64,000 bases of DNA from an uncultured Saprospiraceae bacterium (lineage in GTDB: Bacteria; Bacteroidota; Bacteroidia; Chitinophagales; Saprospiraceae), in contig CALFBH010000055.1 in NCBI GenBank assembly GCA_937951615.1, positions 37,363 to 101,362 on the forward strand, written 5' to 3'. Each line of letters starts with the position of its first letter. The stretch's first letter is position 1. Made by a program: the position numbers and the translations under genes. Shown piece after piece: positions 8,509-17,582 of the stretch. The notes below the pieces were generated by a model. That model was not told the origin of the DNA. It searched no databases and worked only from the letters and a program-made list of their open reading frames with translations.

Positions 8509-9417
8509 TTAATTCCCAAGACTATCTGTCTGCGCTTCGCCTGACTCCTCTTGCTCTACTTCTTCCTCCTCCCCTTCTACAAACACAAACATTTTCCAGC
8601 CACCTTCTGTACGTTCGAAAGAAGCGTGATAATCAGAAGGTCCGTGTAGATATTGTCCATAGACATAACCTGTTGTGCCGTCCTCCAACTGAATCTTACG
8701 CCAGAAATGACGTTCTTTGCCAATACGCTCGCTGCGTGGATTGCGCTCAGGCAGCAGGCGCACAATCTGATAGGTCAGAGAAGCCAGATTGCTACTGCCA
8801 CGACTCGGCTTTGCCCTCATTCTGACACTTTTACCAGTTATTGAAGCATATTCTGCTGGGTCGTAGCCTGATGGAAATACAGTGTACATATACGGTGCAG
8901 TGAATACAGTTTGATCTTTATTATCAAATGTACCACCCAGTTGCACAACTTTATTCAGTTCTTGCCAGAGTTTTGAGGAGGTGGAATTTTTGTCCAATCC
9001 CCAGAATTTCTTAAAACCATCTTTGCCACTACCCGGCGTTTTTTCATAACTATACCGTACCTTATCGTCCAGCATATTCATAATAAAGGTAACGTCTTTC
9101 CGACTGATGGCATTGATCAAGTCATTGCGAAAAGCATTAAAATCAGCACGTAACTGACCTTCATCTACCGGATTGATTCTTCCAGCTTCTCTAACAGATA
9201 CGCTGGGCATTTTTTTACCCGACTTCAATTCTTCTTCGGCTTTTATTTTATTCGCAACAGCCAGACTTGCTGCATTTTCGATAGAATCAAGGCGAGCCTG
9301 CGTTGCTCTTTTCTCAGCTTCTAATTGTTCCAGCTTTTGCTTATTGGTCACGGATTCGCATTGTACAAACATAAGTCCGACCAATAGGACAAGTATAGAT
9401 ACTGTGATATTTTTCAT
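8509..9417 (-). CDS. SH3-domain lipoprotein
   Basis: A 302-residue lipoprotein with a type II signal ending in the lipobox FVQC (Cys20). A short coiled coil follows (26-75, KLEQLEAEKRATQARLDSIE), then an unrecognised alpha/beta domain (80-185). A bacterial SH3-like domain at about 185-265 starts SITGKSVRMRAKPS and contains DGTTGYVYGQYL. The tail is acidic (EGEEEEVEQEE). SH3b domains usually bind cell-wall or surface ligands. The stop codon overlaps a 19-bp word repeat (8494-8512) that recurs at 24999. The gene is probably transcribed away from the IS4 element. Confidence 0.85.
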   Translation of the reverse strand: MKNITVSILVLLVGLMFVQCESVTNKQKLEQLEAEKRATQARLDSIENAASLAVANKIKAEEELKSGKKMPSVSVREAGRINPVDEGQLRADFNAFRNDLINAISRKDVTFIMNMLDDKVRYSYEKTPGSGKDGFKKFWGLDKNSTSSKLWQELNKVVQLGGTFDNKDQTVFTAPYMYTVFPSGYDPAEYASITGKSVRMRAKPSRGSSNLASLTYQIVRLLPERNPRSERIGKERHFWRKIQLEDGTTGYVYGQYLHGPSDYHASFERTEGGWKMFVFVEGEEEEVEQEESGEAQTDSLGN

Positions 9418-9567
9418 CGATGTTTTTTTATTCTATAATTCTTTCACTGGCAAATTTATACAAAAAAAGAGCTTGGGCAAAATGGAAAGAATTAATTTTA
9501 ATAAATGCTTCTTCGTCCACCGATTTATAATACACTCATTTGGATTGGAATTTTATACCCTAAAAGT

Positions 9568-11119
9568 CTACGGCTTATGTATAAGTCGTATTAAAGAAAT
9601 CATGTTGTATCAAAAAGTAAATACGCCTCATACATGATATAAAATTTATCTAAGCCTCGCTTCATGGTCATCGGTCCTGGTGGTTTTTGTGATTTATATC
9701 CCTTCCATCCGCCAAGCCTCGCAATTGTCCATGCGGCGTAGCTTAGTTTATCGAAGGAGAACGGGTTTTTTAATTTATCCGTCTTTCCTTCCAAACGTTC
9801 ATTGACTTTATTCAATACCTTTTGCTGATTTTCGTCAAAAACATGCTCTATTGGCGGTGCTTCTTCTAAATCTCTTGCGCTGACTAATTGCATAACCGAT
9901 GTCGCAGCTTTGAAAGTCATGACTGTTTGTTTCAGTATCCCTTCAACGCTGCCAAGTTCGGTTGTTTCCTGACTAAAGCCTTTCTTTTTCATCGTACGAA
10001 AAAGCTGCTCTATGTTCCAGCGCATAAGATAGTGCTCTACAACTCTTTTTGCCTCCAAACCGTTCGCAAGTGATTTTGAACTCCAAAGTTTCCAGTGGAG
10101 TGGTTCTTCTCCCTCTGGCAGGTTCTCCCTTACTTCACGTACTTCAACTACTGACAACTCAAGCGATGGTACTGCTGTTTTTAAGCCTTCGGGTGCAAGA
10201 ACCTCTACTTGACCAAAACGTAATTCAAGTTTAGCTTTCCTTGCCTTTCTCACTTTTCTTGTCCCAGATGTCCATGAATAATGGTCTAAAGTAGGTAAAT
10301 CAACTTCGTAAACAAGTGCAACGGGAAACCCTCTCAGCGTTTCATTAACAGTACTGATGCCAGTCTCTGATTTAATCTTTCTATTGTGCTTCACGCGAAT
10401 AGTAAACTCAGCACATAATTCTTTATTAATGTGTACAAACAACTCAAAGTCATCAGCTTCTCTGTCAAAGACATAGTTGATGCTCGCAGCCTCCGATAAA
10501 ACAGCCTTAGAATTTGTCGCACCCAGTTGCCACTTATAACTCTCTTTGTCTTTTTTAGGTATATTCTGTGCTTTTTTTCCCTTACTCCTTTGCCAGAGAA
10601 TTATATCAGACAAACCGATTATATAGCCATCATCGGCATCTAAGACCAAACTGGTATGGGCATGAAAACCAGGAGTTTCACCATCATTTAATACCCCGAA
10701 ATTCTCAAAATCGGAAACGTGACCTTCACATTTTTTCATATTGAAACTAGTGCTGTCACTTACACACAAAATGTCTTTTCCTGATACACAATCAGTATTT
10801 ATTGTACAGTTCATCTTTATCAATTCTTCGGTCTTTACTTTTTTGTTGCCGTAAAATCGATAAAAACGGTCAGCTTGAGAAACATCATTAGCAATTTGTT
10901 GTATGACAATTTTCTGCTCATGCTTCATCTGCTCGGATAATTCCAAAAAGTTAGAATAAAGTCTTTTATCATTGAATGGCTGTCGCTTTCGACTAAGCCA
11001 TTTGTGGGAACACTCAAAATCTTTTTCGTGAACACTTACTGGATTAAATAATTTTGACATCCAGAAAAGTTAATACATAAATTTTAAATTTCATAATACA
11101 ACTTATGCATAAGCCGTAG
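9568..11119 (-). mobile_element. IS4-family insertion sequence, apparently intact
   Basis: A 1552-bp element bounded by imperfect terminal inverted repeats of about 26 bp. The left end starts CTACGGCTTATGTATAAGT (9568); the right end, read on the minus strand from 11119, starts CTACGGCTTATGCATAAGT. It carries one full-length transposase gene. Both flanks begin or end with CCCT-like sequence (9558-9567 and 11120-11130), but no exact target duplication is seen, so the insertion is probably old or a flank has changed. Confidence 0.85.
9600..11060 (-). CDS. IS4-family DDE transposase
   Basis: A 486-residue transposase of the IS4/Tn5 group. The N-terminus has the helical DNA-binding segment common to this group (DKRLYSNFLELSEQM). 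The first catalytic Asp is probably Asp102 (VSDSTSFN). The second is in FDREADDFELF (199-204). The IS4 signature Y-x2-R-x3-E-x6-K is complete at Tyr344, Arg347, Glu351 and Lys358 (YLMRWNIEQLFRTMK), supplying the catalytic Glu. The gene is full length with no frameshift, so the element may be active. It is the only gene in the IS. Confidence 0.93.
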   Translation of the reverse strand: MSKLFNPVSVHEKDFECSHKWLSRKRQPFNDKRLYSNFLELSEQMKHEQKIVIQQIANDVSQADRFYRFYGNKKVKTEELIKMNCTINTDCVSGKDILCVSDSTSFNMKKCEGHVSDFENFGVLNDGETPGFHAHTSLVLDADDGYIIGLSDIILWQRSKGKKAQNIPKKDKESYKWQLGATNSKAVLSEAASINYVFDREADDFELFVHINKELCAEFTIRVKHNRKIKSETGISTVNETLRGFPVALVYEVDLPTLDHYSWTSGTRKVRKARKAKLELRFGQVEVLAPEGLKTAVPSLELSVVEVREVRENLPEGEEPLHWKLWSSKSLANGLEAKRVVEHYLMRWNIEQLFRTMKKKGFSQETTELGSVEGILKQTVMTFKAATSVMQLVSARDLEEAPPIEHVFDENQQKVLNKVNERLEGKTDKLKNPFSFDKLSYAAWTIARLGGWKGYKSQKPPGPMTMKRGLDKFYIMYEAYLLFDTT

Positions 11120-11234
11120 CCCTTCGGGGTAATCCGTAAACCAAATTAATGGTCAATTCCGTTTTTTAAAATATTTACTGAACAAGATACAACTTTTCCA
11201 TTATAAAATAAATCCCTTTTTCCAAAATATGAAG

Positions 11235-11265
11235 TTGCCATACTGCCATAAAAGCCATACTTTTG
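11235..11265 (+). promoter_or_regulatory. candidate glyS promoter (TTG-N20-TACTTTTG)
   Basis: A TTG at 11235-11237 and a TACTTTTG at 11258-11265 are 20 bp apart, matching the Bacteroidota -33/-7 pattern. Transcription would start near 11272 and give a leader of about 115 nt that contains the next word-repeat module. Confidence 0.55.
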
Positions 11266-11280
11266 CGAAGCGGAAAATAG

Positions 11281-11386
11281 TTAATGAGTTATTGAGAGAT
11301 TAAGTTGATTGAGTCATCGTTGTTTTGCTGTGCAAAATAAGACCTCCAACTAATCACCAATAACCAATCACCAATCACCACAACAA
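11281..11386. repeat. word-repeat module centred on TTTTGC-N3-GCAAAA
   Basis: The left words GAGTTATTGAGAGATTAAG and TTGATTGAG (11286-11313) are followed by TTTTGCTGTGCAAAA (11323-11337) and the right words ACTAATCACCAATAACC and AATCACCAATCACC (11348-11380), whose reverse complement is the same TGATTGG/TTATTGG vocabulary. The module fills the leader of glyS. Confidence 0.7.
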
Positions 11387-12937
11387 ATGTCACAACAAGA
11401 AGATAGTTTTAAGAAACTGGTATCGCATTGCAAAGAATACGGATTCGTTTTCCAGTCGAGCGAAGTCTATGATGGATTAGCGGCAGTGTATGATTATGGT
11501 CCTTATGGTGTAGAATTGAAAAACAACATCAAACAATACTGGTGGCAGTCGATGGTAAAGATGCACGAAAATATCGTGGGTCTTGATGCAGCCATTTTTA
11601 TGCATCCCAAAACCTGGAAAGCCTCTGGTCACATAGATGCCTTTAATGATCCGATGATTGACAATAAGTCTTCCAATAAACGCTATCGCGCCGATCAATT
11701 GGTAGAAGAATATGTGGAGAAGAAGGTGATGAAAAAAGCCAAAAAAGAGATTGAAAAAGCCAGGAAGCGATTTGGCGATGATTTTGACGAGGAGCAGTAT
11801 AAGGCAACCAACCCACGAGTGATGGGTTATCTGGAAAAATCAAAAACCATCCTGACGCGCCTGAATACTTCACTGACCAATGAAGACCTGGAAGACGTGA
11901 AAGCCCTCATAGAAGAACTGGAAATTGCCTGCCCGGAAAGCGGTTCACGCGACTGGACGGATGTGCGTCAATTCAACCTGATGTTCAATACGCAACTCGG
12001 AACGATAGCCGGGGAAGCTGGAAAATTATACCTCCGACCAGAAACTGCACAGGGTATTTTTGTCAATTTCTTAAATGTACAAAAAACGACCCGTCAGAAA
12101 ATTCCCTTTGGAATTGCGCAGATTGGAAAGGCTTTTCGTAATGAGATTGTAGCCCGTCAGTTTATTTTCCGTATGCGGGAATTTGAACAGATGGAGATGC
12201 AGTTTTTTGTGCGTCCAGGTGAGCAACAGAAATGGTATGCCTACTGGAAAGAAGCTCGTATGAAATGGCATCAGGCGATTCATCCGGCAGAAAAACTGCA
12301 ATACCACGATCATGAAAAATTAGCGCATTATGCAGATGCGGCTCTGGATATTGAGTTTGAATTTCCATTTGGTTTCAGAGAATTGGAAGGCATTCACTCG
12401 CGTACCGATTTTGATTTGAGCAGCCACCAGGAATTGTCTGGCAGAAAATTGCAGTATTTTGATTCCGAACTGGGCGAAAGTTATGTGCCTTATGTGGTGG
12501 AGACTTCTATCGGTTGCGACCGAATGTTCCTTGCGACCATGGCCAATGCGCTGATGGATGAAGTCGTTCCTGATGCAGATGGAAAAGATTCTACTCGTAC
12601 CGTTTTGAAAGTTCATCCCGCTCTCGCTCCTGTGAAATGTGCCGTATTGCCTTTATTGAAAAACAAGCCTGAACTGACTGCCAAAGCCCGTGAAGTATTC
12701 AATGACTTGAAATTTTCTTTCAATTGTCAATATGATGAAAAAGATGCCATTGGTCGTCGCTATCGTCGTCAGGACGCGATTGGTACGCCTTATTGCGTGA
12801 CGATTGATTTTGATACCTTGGAAGATAATACTGTTACGCTCCGCGACCGTGATACCTTGGAGCAAGTAAGGGTATCGATAGGAGAAGTGGCAGCGATGGT
12901 GAGTGAGAAAGTGAGTATGAGGACTTTACTGGTTTAA
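11387..12937 (+). CDS. glyS: glycyl-tRNA synthetase, alpha2 type
   Basis: A 516-residue class II synthetase that charges tRNA-Gly in the cytoplasm. It is of the single-chain, dimeric (eukaryote/Gram-positive-like) type that Bacteroidota use instead of alpha2beta2. Visible marks are the N-terminal SSEVYDGLAAVYDYGPYG, motif 2 around FRNEIVARQFIFRMREFEQM (about residues 249-268), motif 3 ETSIGCDRMFLA (about 370) and a C-terminal anticodon-binding domain (LAPVKCAVLPLL onward). Length is normal. It has its own promoter and is followed by a REP-like pair. Confidence 0.97.
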   Translation: MSQQEDSFKKLVSHCKEYGFVFQSSEVYDGLAAVYDYGPYGVELKNNIKQYWWQSMVKMHENIVGLDAAIFMHPKTWKASGHIDAFNDPMIDNKSSNKRYRADQLVEEYVEKKVMKKAKKEIEKARKRFGDDFDEEQYKATNPRVMGYLEKSKTILTRLNTSLTNEDLEDVKALIEELEIACPESGSRDWTDVRQFNLMFNTQLGTIAGEAGKLYLRPETAQGIFVNFLNVQKTTRQKIPFGIAQIGKAFRNEIVARQFIFRMREFEQMEMQFFVRPGEQQKWYAYWKEARMKWHQAIHPAEKLQYHDHEKLAHYADAALDIEFEFPFGFRELEGIHSRTDFDLSSHQELSGRKLQYFDSELGESYVPYVVETSIGCDRMFLATMANALMDEVVPDADGKDSTRTVLKVHPALAPVKCAVLPLLKNKPELTAKAREVFNDLKFSFNCQYDEKDAIGRRYRRQDAIGTPYCVTIDFDTLEDNTVTLRDRDTLEQVRVSIGEVAAMVSEKVSMRTLLV

Positions 12938-12946
12938 CTGTACTGA

Positions 12947-13040
12947 CGACTTTAGCCGTCAAGTGAATTTTATTTATTTTTTGACCATTACTAAAGTACT
13001 CATAAATTGCACTTTACTCTCTGCGACGGCTAAAGTCGTC
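12947..13040. repeat. REP-like inverted pair (BIME-like)
   Basis: GACGACTTTAGCCGTC (12947-12962) recurs as a perfect reverse complement at 13025-13040, with partly matching flanks (ACTGTA/TACAGT). Each 16-mer is itself a near-palindrome (GACG...CGTC). The pair fills the space between glyS and the glycosyltransferase gene. Such units are often copied by REP-associated tyrosine transposases; none is in the window. Confidence 0.85.
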
Positions 13041-13088
13041 GTTACAGTATTCGTGGTCAGCCTGTAAAGTCGCTGGTACGATTTGAAT

Positions 13089-14792
13089 ATGGAAACACAA
13101 CGCACCTTCAATATCGAACTCCTGCTGGTGGGCATCCTTCTTTTGGGTGCGGTGGTGCGGTATTGGGGCATTCATTTTGGCTTACCACATACCATGGTGC
13201 GACCAGATGAGCAGCACTATATTTATGCTGCCATGCAGCTCATCAATGGTAATCGTGCGGGTTATTTTTATGAATATCCTTCCTTGTTTTTTTACCTCCT
13301 GACGGCTGCTTATATCTTGTATTATGCCATTGGTCGATTATTTGGCCGATTTGGATCTTTGGAGGATTTTATTTACGAATATGCGACCGACCAGACGGCT
13401 TTCCACCTGATACCACGCGCTTTGTCGGCTTTTGCTGGTGTGGCGACTATTTATGCTGTTTATAAAACCATGCGTCGCCTGTTTCGCAGTGAAAAAACGG
13501 GTTTGGTTGGTGGTTTTTTCATGTCTTTATGCTACCTACATGTACGCGATTCGCACTTTGGAGCGATGGATGTCATTATGACTTTTTTCATCATCGCTTC
13601 TTTCCATTTTATTATAAAAAGTAATGACGAGTGGAGTCTGAAAAACTACCTACTGGCAGGCTTACTAGCAGGACTGGCGACGAGTACTAAATATGCTGGC
13701 GTGTTTCTCGTTGTTCCAATGGGTTTAGTTCATATCTTCAAAGTACTGGAACATAAAATGCCCTTATACCGAATGTTCTTTGACCGGCGAGTCTTCAGTT
13801 TTGCTTTTGCTTTGGTGCTGGGTTTTCTGGCGGGTACGCCCTATTTCCTGACAGAATATCCCGCGTATGCCAGCCGTATTTTCACCCGCTTCGACCTGAT
13901 GGATACGCAGAGTCCGAGCCTCGGTATTGGCTGGTGGTATCATCTTAAATTTTCGCTGTGGCATGGACTGGGCTGGGGTTTGTATTTGGCCGCTTTCGCT
14001 GGAATGATCTTATACTTTATACGCGACTGGCGTCGTGCTTTGATTTTGGTCAGCTTTCCGCTGGTGTATTATTGGTTTGCTGGAAAAGGGCATACCGTAT
14101 TTTTGCGATACATGATTCCGGTATTGCCATTCATGTGCATGACGGCGGCTTATTTTGTTTTTGAAGCTTATCATTTTTTAAAAAAGAAATTTTCTTATCG
14201 GACAACAGTTCTGGGAACAGGTTTACTTATGACAATTATCTTGTTTCAGGGAACGTATAATTTGTGGCATTTTAGTCGGCTGATTGTTAAGACTGACAGC
14301 AGATTGCTGGGCAAGGCATGGGTGATGGAAAACATTCCGCAGGGCAGTTCGATTTACCAGCATGGCGGTGGTTCGGAATATGCTCAGTTGCAACTTCCAC
14401 ATACACTGGAAATGATAGAAAACAAATTGGCGAAAGCCAAAAAAAGAGGCGAAAGCGGGCGAGTAGAGCAGGCACGCATCCGCCACCTCAAAGAAACCAA
14501 GTTGACTGGATATAGTCTATTTTCATTCAAAGATTCGCTCGTCGTGGCAGTGGATAGTTTGCCTGATTATATGATTATTCACGAATATCCGCTTATGGAA
14601 TTTTCGCCTCCGTCAGATATTGTTCAAAAATTACTCAACACTCAATATAGTTCCATACACCACATATTTTCCGTAAATAGCGAGCATTCTGGCAATCAAT
14701 ATGATCAGCACGATGCCTTTTTCCTTCCTTTTTCTGGCTTTTATGATGTAGAACGACTTGGAAGCAATATTATAATATATCAAAAAAAATAG
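13089..14792 (+). CDS. membrane glycosyltransferase, GT39/PMT-like
   Basis: A 567-residue polytopic protein with about ten to twelve membrane segments. The first extracytoplasmic loop has the acidic GT-C motif in HTMVRPDEQHYIYAA, as in dolichyl-phosphate-mannose mannosyltransferase-like (PMT_2) proteins that use lipid-linked sugars. Further marks are RALSAFAGVATIYAVY and the conserved RDSHFGAMDVIMTFF helix. The C-terminal 150 residues form a soluble extracytoplasmic domain. The ATG at 13089 is chosen; a TTG two codons upstream is less likely. The substrate is unknown: glycoprotein or envelope glycolipid decoration is the usual role. Confidence 0.85.
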   Translation: METQRTFNIELLLVGILLLGAVVRYWGIHFGLPHTMVRPDEQHYIYAAMQLINGNRAGYFYEYPSLFFYLLTAAYILYYAIGRLFGRFGSLEDFIYEYATDQTAFHLIPRALSAFAGVATIYAVYKTMRRLFRSEKTGLVGGFFMSLCYLHVRDSHFGAMDVIMTFFIIASFHFIIKSNDEWSLKNYLLAGLLAGLATSTKYAGVFLVVPMGLVHIFKVLEHKMPLYRMFFDRRVFSFAFALVLGFLAGTPYFLTEYPAYASRIFTRFDLMDTQSPSLGIGWWYHLKFSLWHGLGWGLYLAAFAGMILYFIRDWRRALILVSFPLVYYWFAGKGHTVFLRYMIPVLPFMCMTAAYFVFEAYHFLKKKFSYRTTVLGTGLLMTIILFQGTYNLWHFSRLIVKTDSRLLGKAWVMENIPQGSSIYQHGGGSEYAQLQLPHTLEMIENKLAKAKKRGESGRVEQARIRHLKETKLTGYSLFSFKDSLVVAVDSLPDYMIIHEYPLMEFSPPSDIVQKLLNTQYSSIHHIFSVNSEHSGNQYDQHDAFFLPFSGFYDVERLGSNIIIYQKK

Positions 14793-14955
14793 ACTAAACT
14801 CCTAAATATTATGTATTTTTATCTTCTAAATTAGCACATTAAGAAAACTCTACCAGCAAAAGTCTTTTTGACATAGCTTATTAATAATCTTATATCCACA
14901 ACTTATAGGTTATTTTTCATACTTCTTACAAACTATTTTACACCCAAAATATAAG

Positions 14956-16629
14956 ATGCCTAAAGATGTAAAAGATCATATTAGTTTTATTAATCACGGT
15001 CAGGAAGAACACATATTCCTACTATCTACCTTTAAAAGAGTACTCAGAATAACCATCTTCTCCAACTCTTTACTCGTGGTCACTGGCTTTTTATTGAATT
15101 GGTTGGGCTTTTCTCTGATTTTCGCCATCCTTATCCTCCCCTGCATCGTCGCTCATTTTTATCTAAAAAAAGGAAAGCTGCATATAGCTCACCATATCAT
15201 GTCTTTAAGCTTCGGAATCGGATTTTTAATGATTCCTATTTATATCGGAAAGATTTATGTACTTATATTGGGCTACTTGATTATTTTAATTATTGCACCG
15301 ATTATTTTCAAATCAAAAAAAGTAATAGCCACCTATCTTGTGCTTAGTTTTCTAGGCATTTTTACCTACATTTTTTTATGTATTAAGGATACATTACCTC
15401 CTTTAAGTCATTCATTATATATTGAAGCTATATTCTTATTTTCCATGGCAATTTTCGCGTATCAACTCCTCTATCTTTATTTGATTCCACGGCAAAAAAT
15501 CCTTAAAGCACTTGAAGAAAGAAAGACCTTTTTGAATCAGGTACTTGACATTTCTCCTAATTCTATTTTCACTAAAAACATAAAGGGTGAATATACTTTT
15601 GCAAATAAGCACTTTAGAGCCGCACAATGGGTAGGAGATGCGGATATTATTGGAAAAACACACAAGGATCTTTTTAGTGTTCGCGAATATGCAAAACAGA
15701 TTCCTGAAGAAGATCAGAAAATTATAGCCTCAGGCAAACCTGTATTAGATGCGATAGCTCCCATTATAAGCAAAGATGAGAAGACACGGTGGGTGCAATA
15801 TTCCAAAGTACCCATCAAAGATAAAAATAAGCAGGTGGTGGGTATTCTTTGTATAACAAAAGACATTACTGAACATAGAATGGCAAATTTGGCACTCCAG
15901 GAAGGAGAAGCAAAATATCGCCAAAAATGTGAAGAGTTGGAGAAGTATATTGCCTCCAATATGCAATTGGAAAATTTTGCTTATCTGGCTTCCCATGACC
16001 TGAAAGAGCCTGTTAGAAGTATTGTAAGTTTTAGTCAGCTCTTACAACGTAAAGCGGCTGACAAGTTGAATGTAGAAGAGAAAGAATATTTAAATTTCAT
16101 TATTTCTGCTTCTAAAAACATGAGTACCCTTATAGATGATTTATTGCGATACTCACTGGTTGATGCTATGGATCAAAACAGAACAAGTTTCCCTCCTACT
16201 CTCCTACTAGAAGTTATTATGTTGGAATTATCTGCTCGAATCAATGCGACCCAGGCAACTGTAAAATATGAAAATCTGCCCGACCATATTGAAGCTGATC
16301 GTACACAAATTAAACAATTGTTTCAAAATCTAATTTCTAATGCGCTTAAATTCCGCAATCCAGCTATCCCTCCAGTCGTAACGATATCAGGTGAAAAGCT
16401 AGATCATTTTTATCAGTTTAGTGTAGCAGATAATGGAATTGGTATTGCCCCAGAGTTTCATGAGCGTATTTTCCTACTTTTTCGCAGACTACACCATAAA
16501 GAGGACTACGAAGGCACAGGCATTGGACTGGCTATATGCAAAAAGATTGTAGAACAGCATGGTGGACGAATATGGCTGGAATCGGAAGTAGGACAAGGAA
16601 CAACTTTCCATTTCACTATTGCACATTAA
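14956..16629 (+). CDS. membrane PAS sensor histidine kinase
   Basis: A 557-residue kinase. Five to six membrane helices fill residues 30-180. A PAS/PAC domain follows (about 190-305: ILDISPNSIFTKNIKGEYTF ... VGILCITKDITEH). The HisKA dimer helix carries the phospho-acceptor His347 (ASHDLKEPVRS). The HATPase domain has the N box (QLFQNLISNALKF), G1 (DNGIGIAP) and G2 (GTGIGLAICKKIVEQHGG). No receiver domain is attached and no response regulator gene is adjacent, so it is an orphan kinase whose partner lies elsewhere. The ligand of the membrane part is unknown. Confidence 0.93.
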   Translation: MPKDVKDHISFINHGQEEHIFLLSTFKRVLRITIFSNSLLVVTGFLLNWLGFSLIFAILILPCIVAHFYLKKGKLHIAHHIMSLSFGIGFLMIPIYIGKIYVLILGYLIILIIAPIIFKSKKVIATYLVLSFLGIFTYIFLCIKDTLPPLSHSLYIEAIFLFSMAIFAYQLLYLYLIPRQKILKALEERKTFLNQVLDISPNSIFTKNIKGEYTFANKHFRAAQWVGDADIIGKTHKDLFSVREYAKQIPEEDQKIIASGKPVLDAIAPIISKDEKTRWVQYSKVPIKDKNKQVVGILCITKDITEHRMANLALQEGEAKYRQKCEELEKYIASNMQLENFAYLASHDLKEPVRSIVSFSQLLQRKAADKLNVEEKEYLNFIISASKNMSTLIDDLLRYSLVDAMDQNRTSFPPTLLLEVIMLELSARINATQATVKYENLPDHIEADRTQIKQLFQNLISNALKFRNPAIPPVVTISGEKLDHFYQFSVADNGIGIAPEFHERIFLLFRRLHHKEDYEGTGIGLAICKKIVEQHGGRIWLESEVGQGTTFHFTIAH

Positions 16630-16698
16630 GTTTGGACATTGAAAAATTAGGATATTGGGTATTGGTTCAGGCAGCAAATTCAGAAGAAGGGTTGATTC

Positions 16699-16982
16699 TT
16701 GACATCATTTATAGACTGGGAAAAAAGATTGCAGGAACTTGAAGACACACCTATTGTCACAAATTACGAAACCCTGCTTATTGTCAATTATGTGGCACAA
16801 ATCATTGACCAGGAAGTGAATGAAAACAGCCTGCATGAAAATCCATCTTTTATGATTATCTGGGTACTGATTCTGATGATAAATACCTGGTCTTGCAGGA
16901 AGAAAGCGGACATGTTATCTCGGCAATAGAACCTGTGAAATTCTTTGAGACAGTCCAGACCTTTGTGGAAACTTATAAATGA
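16699..16982 (+). pseudogene. frameshifted SUKH (SMI1/KNR4)-like gene
   Basis: From a TTG at 16699 the frame reads SFIDWEKRLQELEDTPIV ... HENPSF and then derails. One missing T in the T-run of CCATCTTTTATG (about 16850) would restore YDYLGTDSDDKYLVLQEE ... VKFFETVQTFVETYK, ending at TGA 16980-16982. The restored tail resembles SMI1/KNR4 (SUKH) domains, many of which are immunity proteins against contact-dependent or polymorphic toxins. At about 94 codons it is also short for the family, so the front may be missing. A sequencing error in the homopolymer is an alternative. Confidence 0.55.
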
Positions 16983-17096
16983 TCGGGTTTACCAGGCATA
17001 AAATTCTCTCTTTTTAGAGTACTTTTCAATATTTATAGTATTTTCATGCTTAGGTTTCTTAGACCCGATACATTATGAATTTTAAAACACCAGATC

Positions 17097-17498
17097 ATGA
17101 ATAATATAGTCGTTCTTGCACACAATAAAAAGAAAGCCGAATTGAAAGATTTCCTGAAAGAACGAGAAGAATGGCTTTGGGGCAGGTCGCTCATAGCCAC
17201 CGGACGTTCGGCAGAACTACTGGAAGAAGCTGATTTAAAAGTTCCTTTGCGACATCTAAGTCCAGGTAAGTCGGGCGGCTATGAGCAAATTACAGAACTC
17301 ATAAAATCAGGAAAAGTAGATATGGTTATCTTTTTTCAAGACCATGAAATTAAAGAGCAATATCACATGGATATTCTCAATCTACTGGAAGCTTGTAATA
17401 TGTCGAATATTCCGTTGGCGACCAATTCTGCCAGCGCGGAGTTGTTGATTATTGGATTGATTCGTAAGCAATATGCGGAGAGCAGAAAGGTGAGGTGA
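17097..17498 (+). CDS. methylglyoxal-synthase-like protein, catalytic residues altered
   Basis: A 133-residue MGS-like domain protein. The overall pattern matches MgsA: VVLAHNKKK, LIATG, SGGYEQITELI, VDMVIFF and NIPLATNSASAELLI. Several catalytic or phosphate-binding positions of E. coli MgsA are changed: the AHD Asp is Asn, ATGTTG is ATGRSA, the general base Asp71 (GGDQQ) is Tyr (GGYEQ), and His98 aligns with Tyr (YHMD, a His one place on). Asp101 is kept. It therefore probably does not make methylglyoxal from dihydroxyacetone phosphate; a ligand-binding or other lyase role is possible. It converges with upp. Confidence 0.75.
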   Translation: MNNIVVLAHNKKKAELKDFLKEREEWLWGRSLIATGRSAELLEEADLKVPLRHLSPGKSGGYEQITELIKSGKVDMVIFFQDHEIKEQYHMDILNLLEACNMSNIPLATNSASAELLIIGLIRKQYAESRKVR

Positions 17499-17499
17499 A

Positions 17500-17577
17500 G
17501 GGATTGTATAATTGTGTGATTGAGGAATTGTAAAACGCCCAACAACAATTTTACAATTATACAATCAAGCAATTACT
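17500..17577. repeat. word-repeat inverted module between convergent genes
   Basis: The left arm GGATTGTATAATTGTGTGAT plus GAGGAATTGTAAAA (17501-17535) faces the right arm CAATTTTACAATTATACAAT plus CAAGCAATTA (17547-17576) across a loop of about 12 nt. The inner GAATTGTAAAA/TTTTACAATT pair is nearly perfect. It could terminate both the MGS-like gene and upp. Confidence 0.65.
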
Positions 17578-17582
17578 CATTT

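Noticed and set aside
9558..11130. Target-site duplication of the IS4 element
   Set aside because: Flanks share only CCCT; no exact 9-12 bp direct repeat.
17500..17577. Classic terminator between the MGS-like gene and upp
   Set aside because: The stem is long and imperfect without a clean T-run; it fits the word-repeat class better, although it may still stop transcription.
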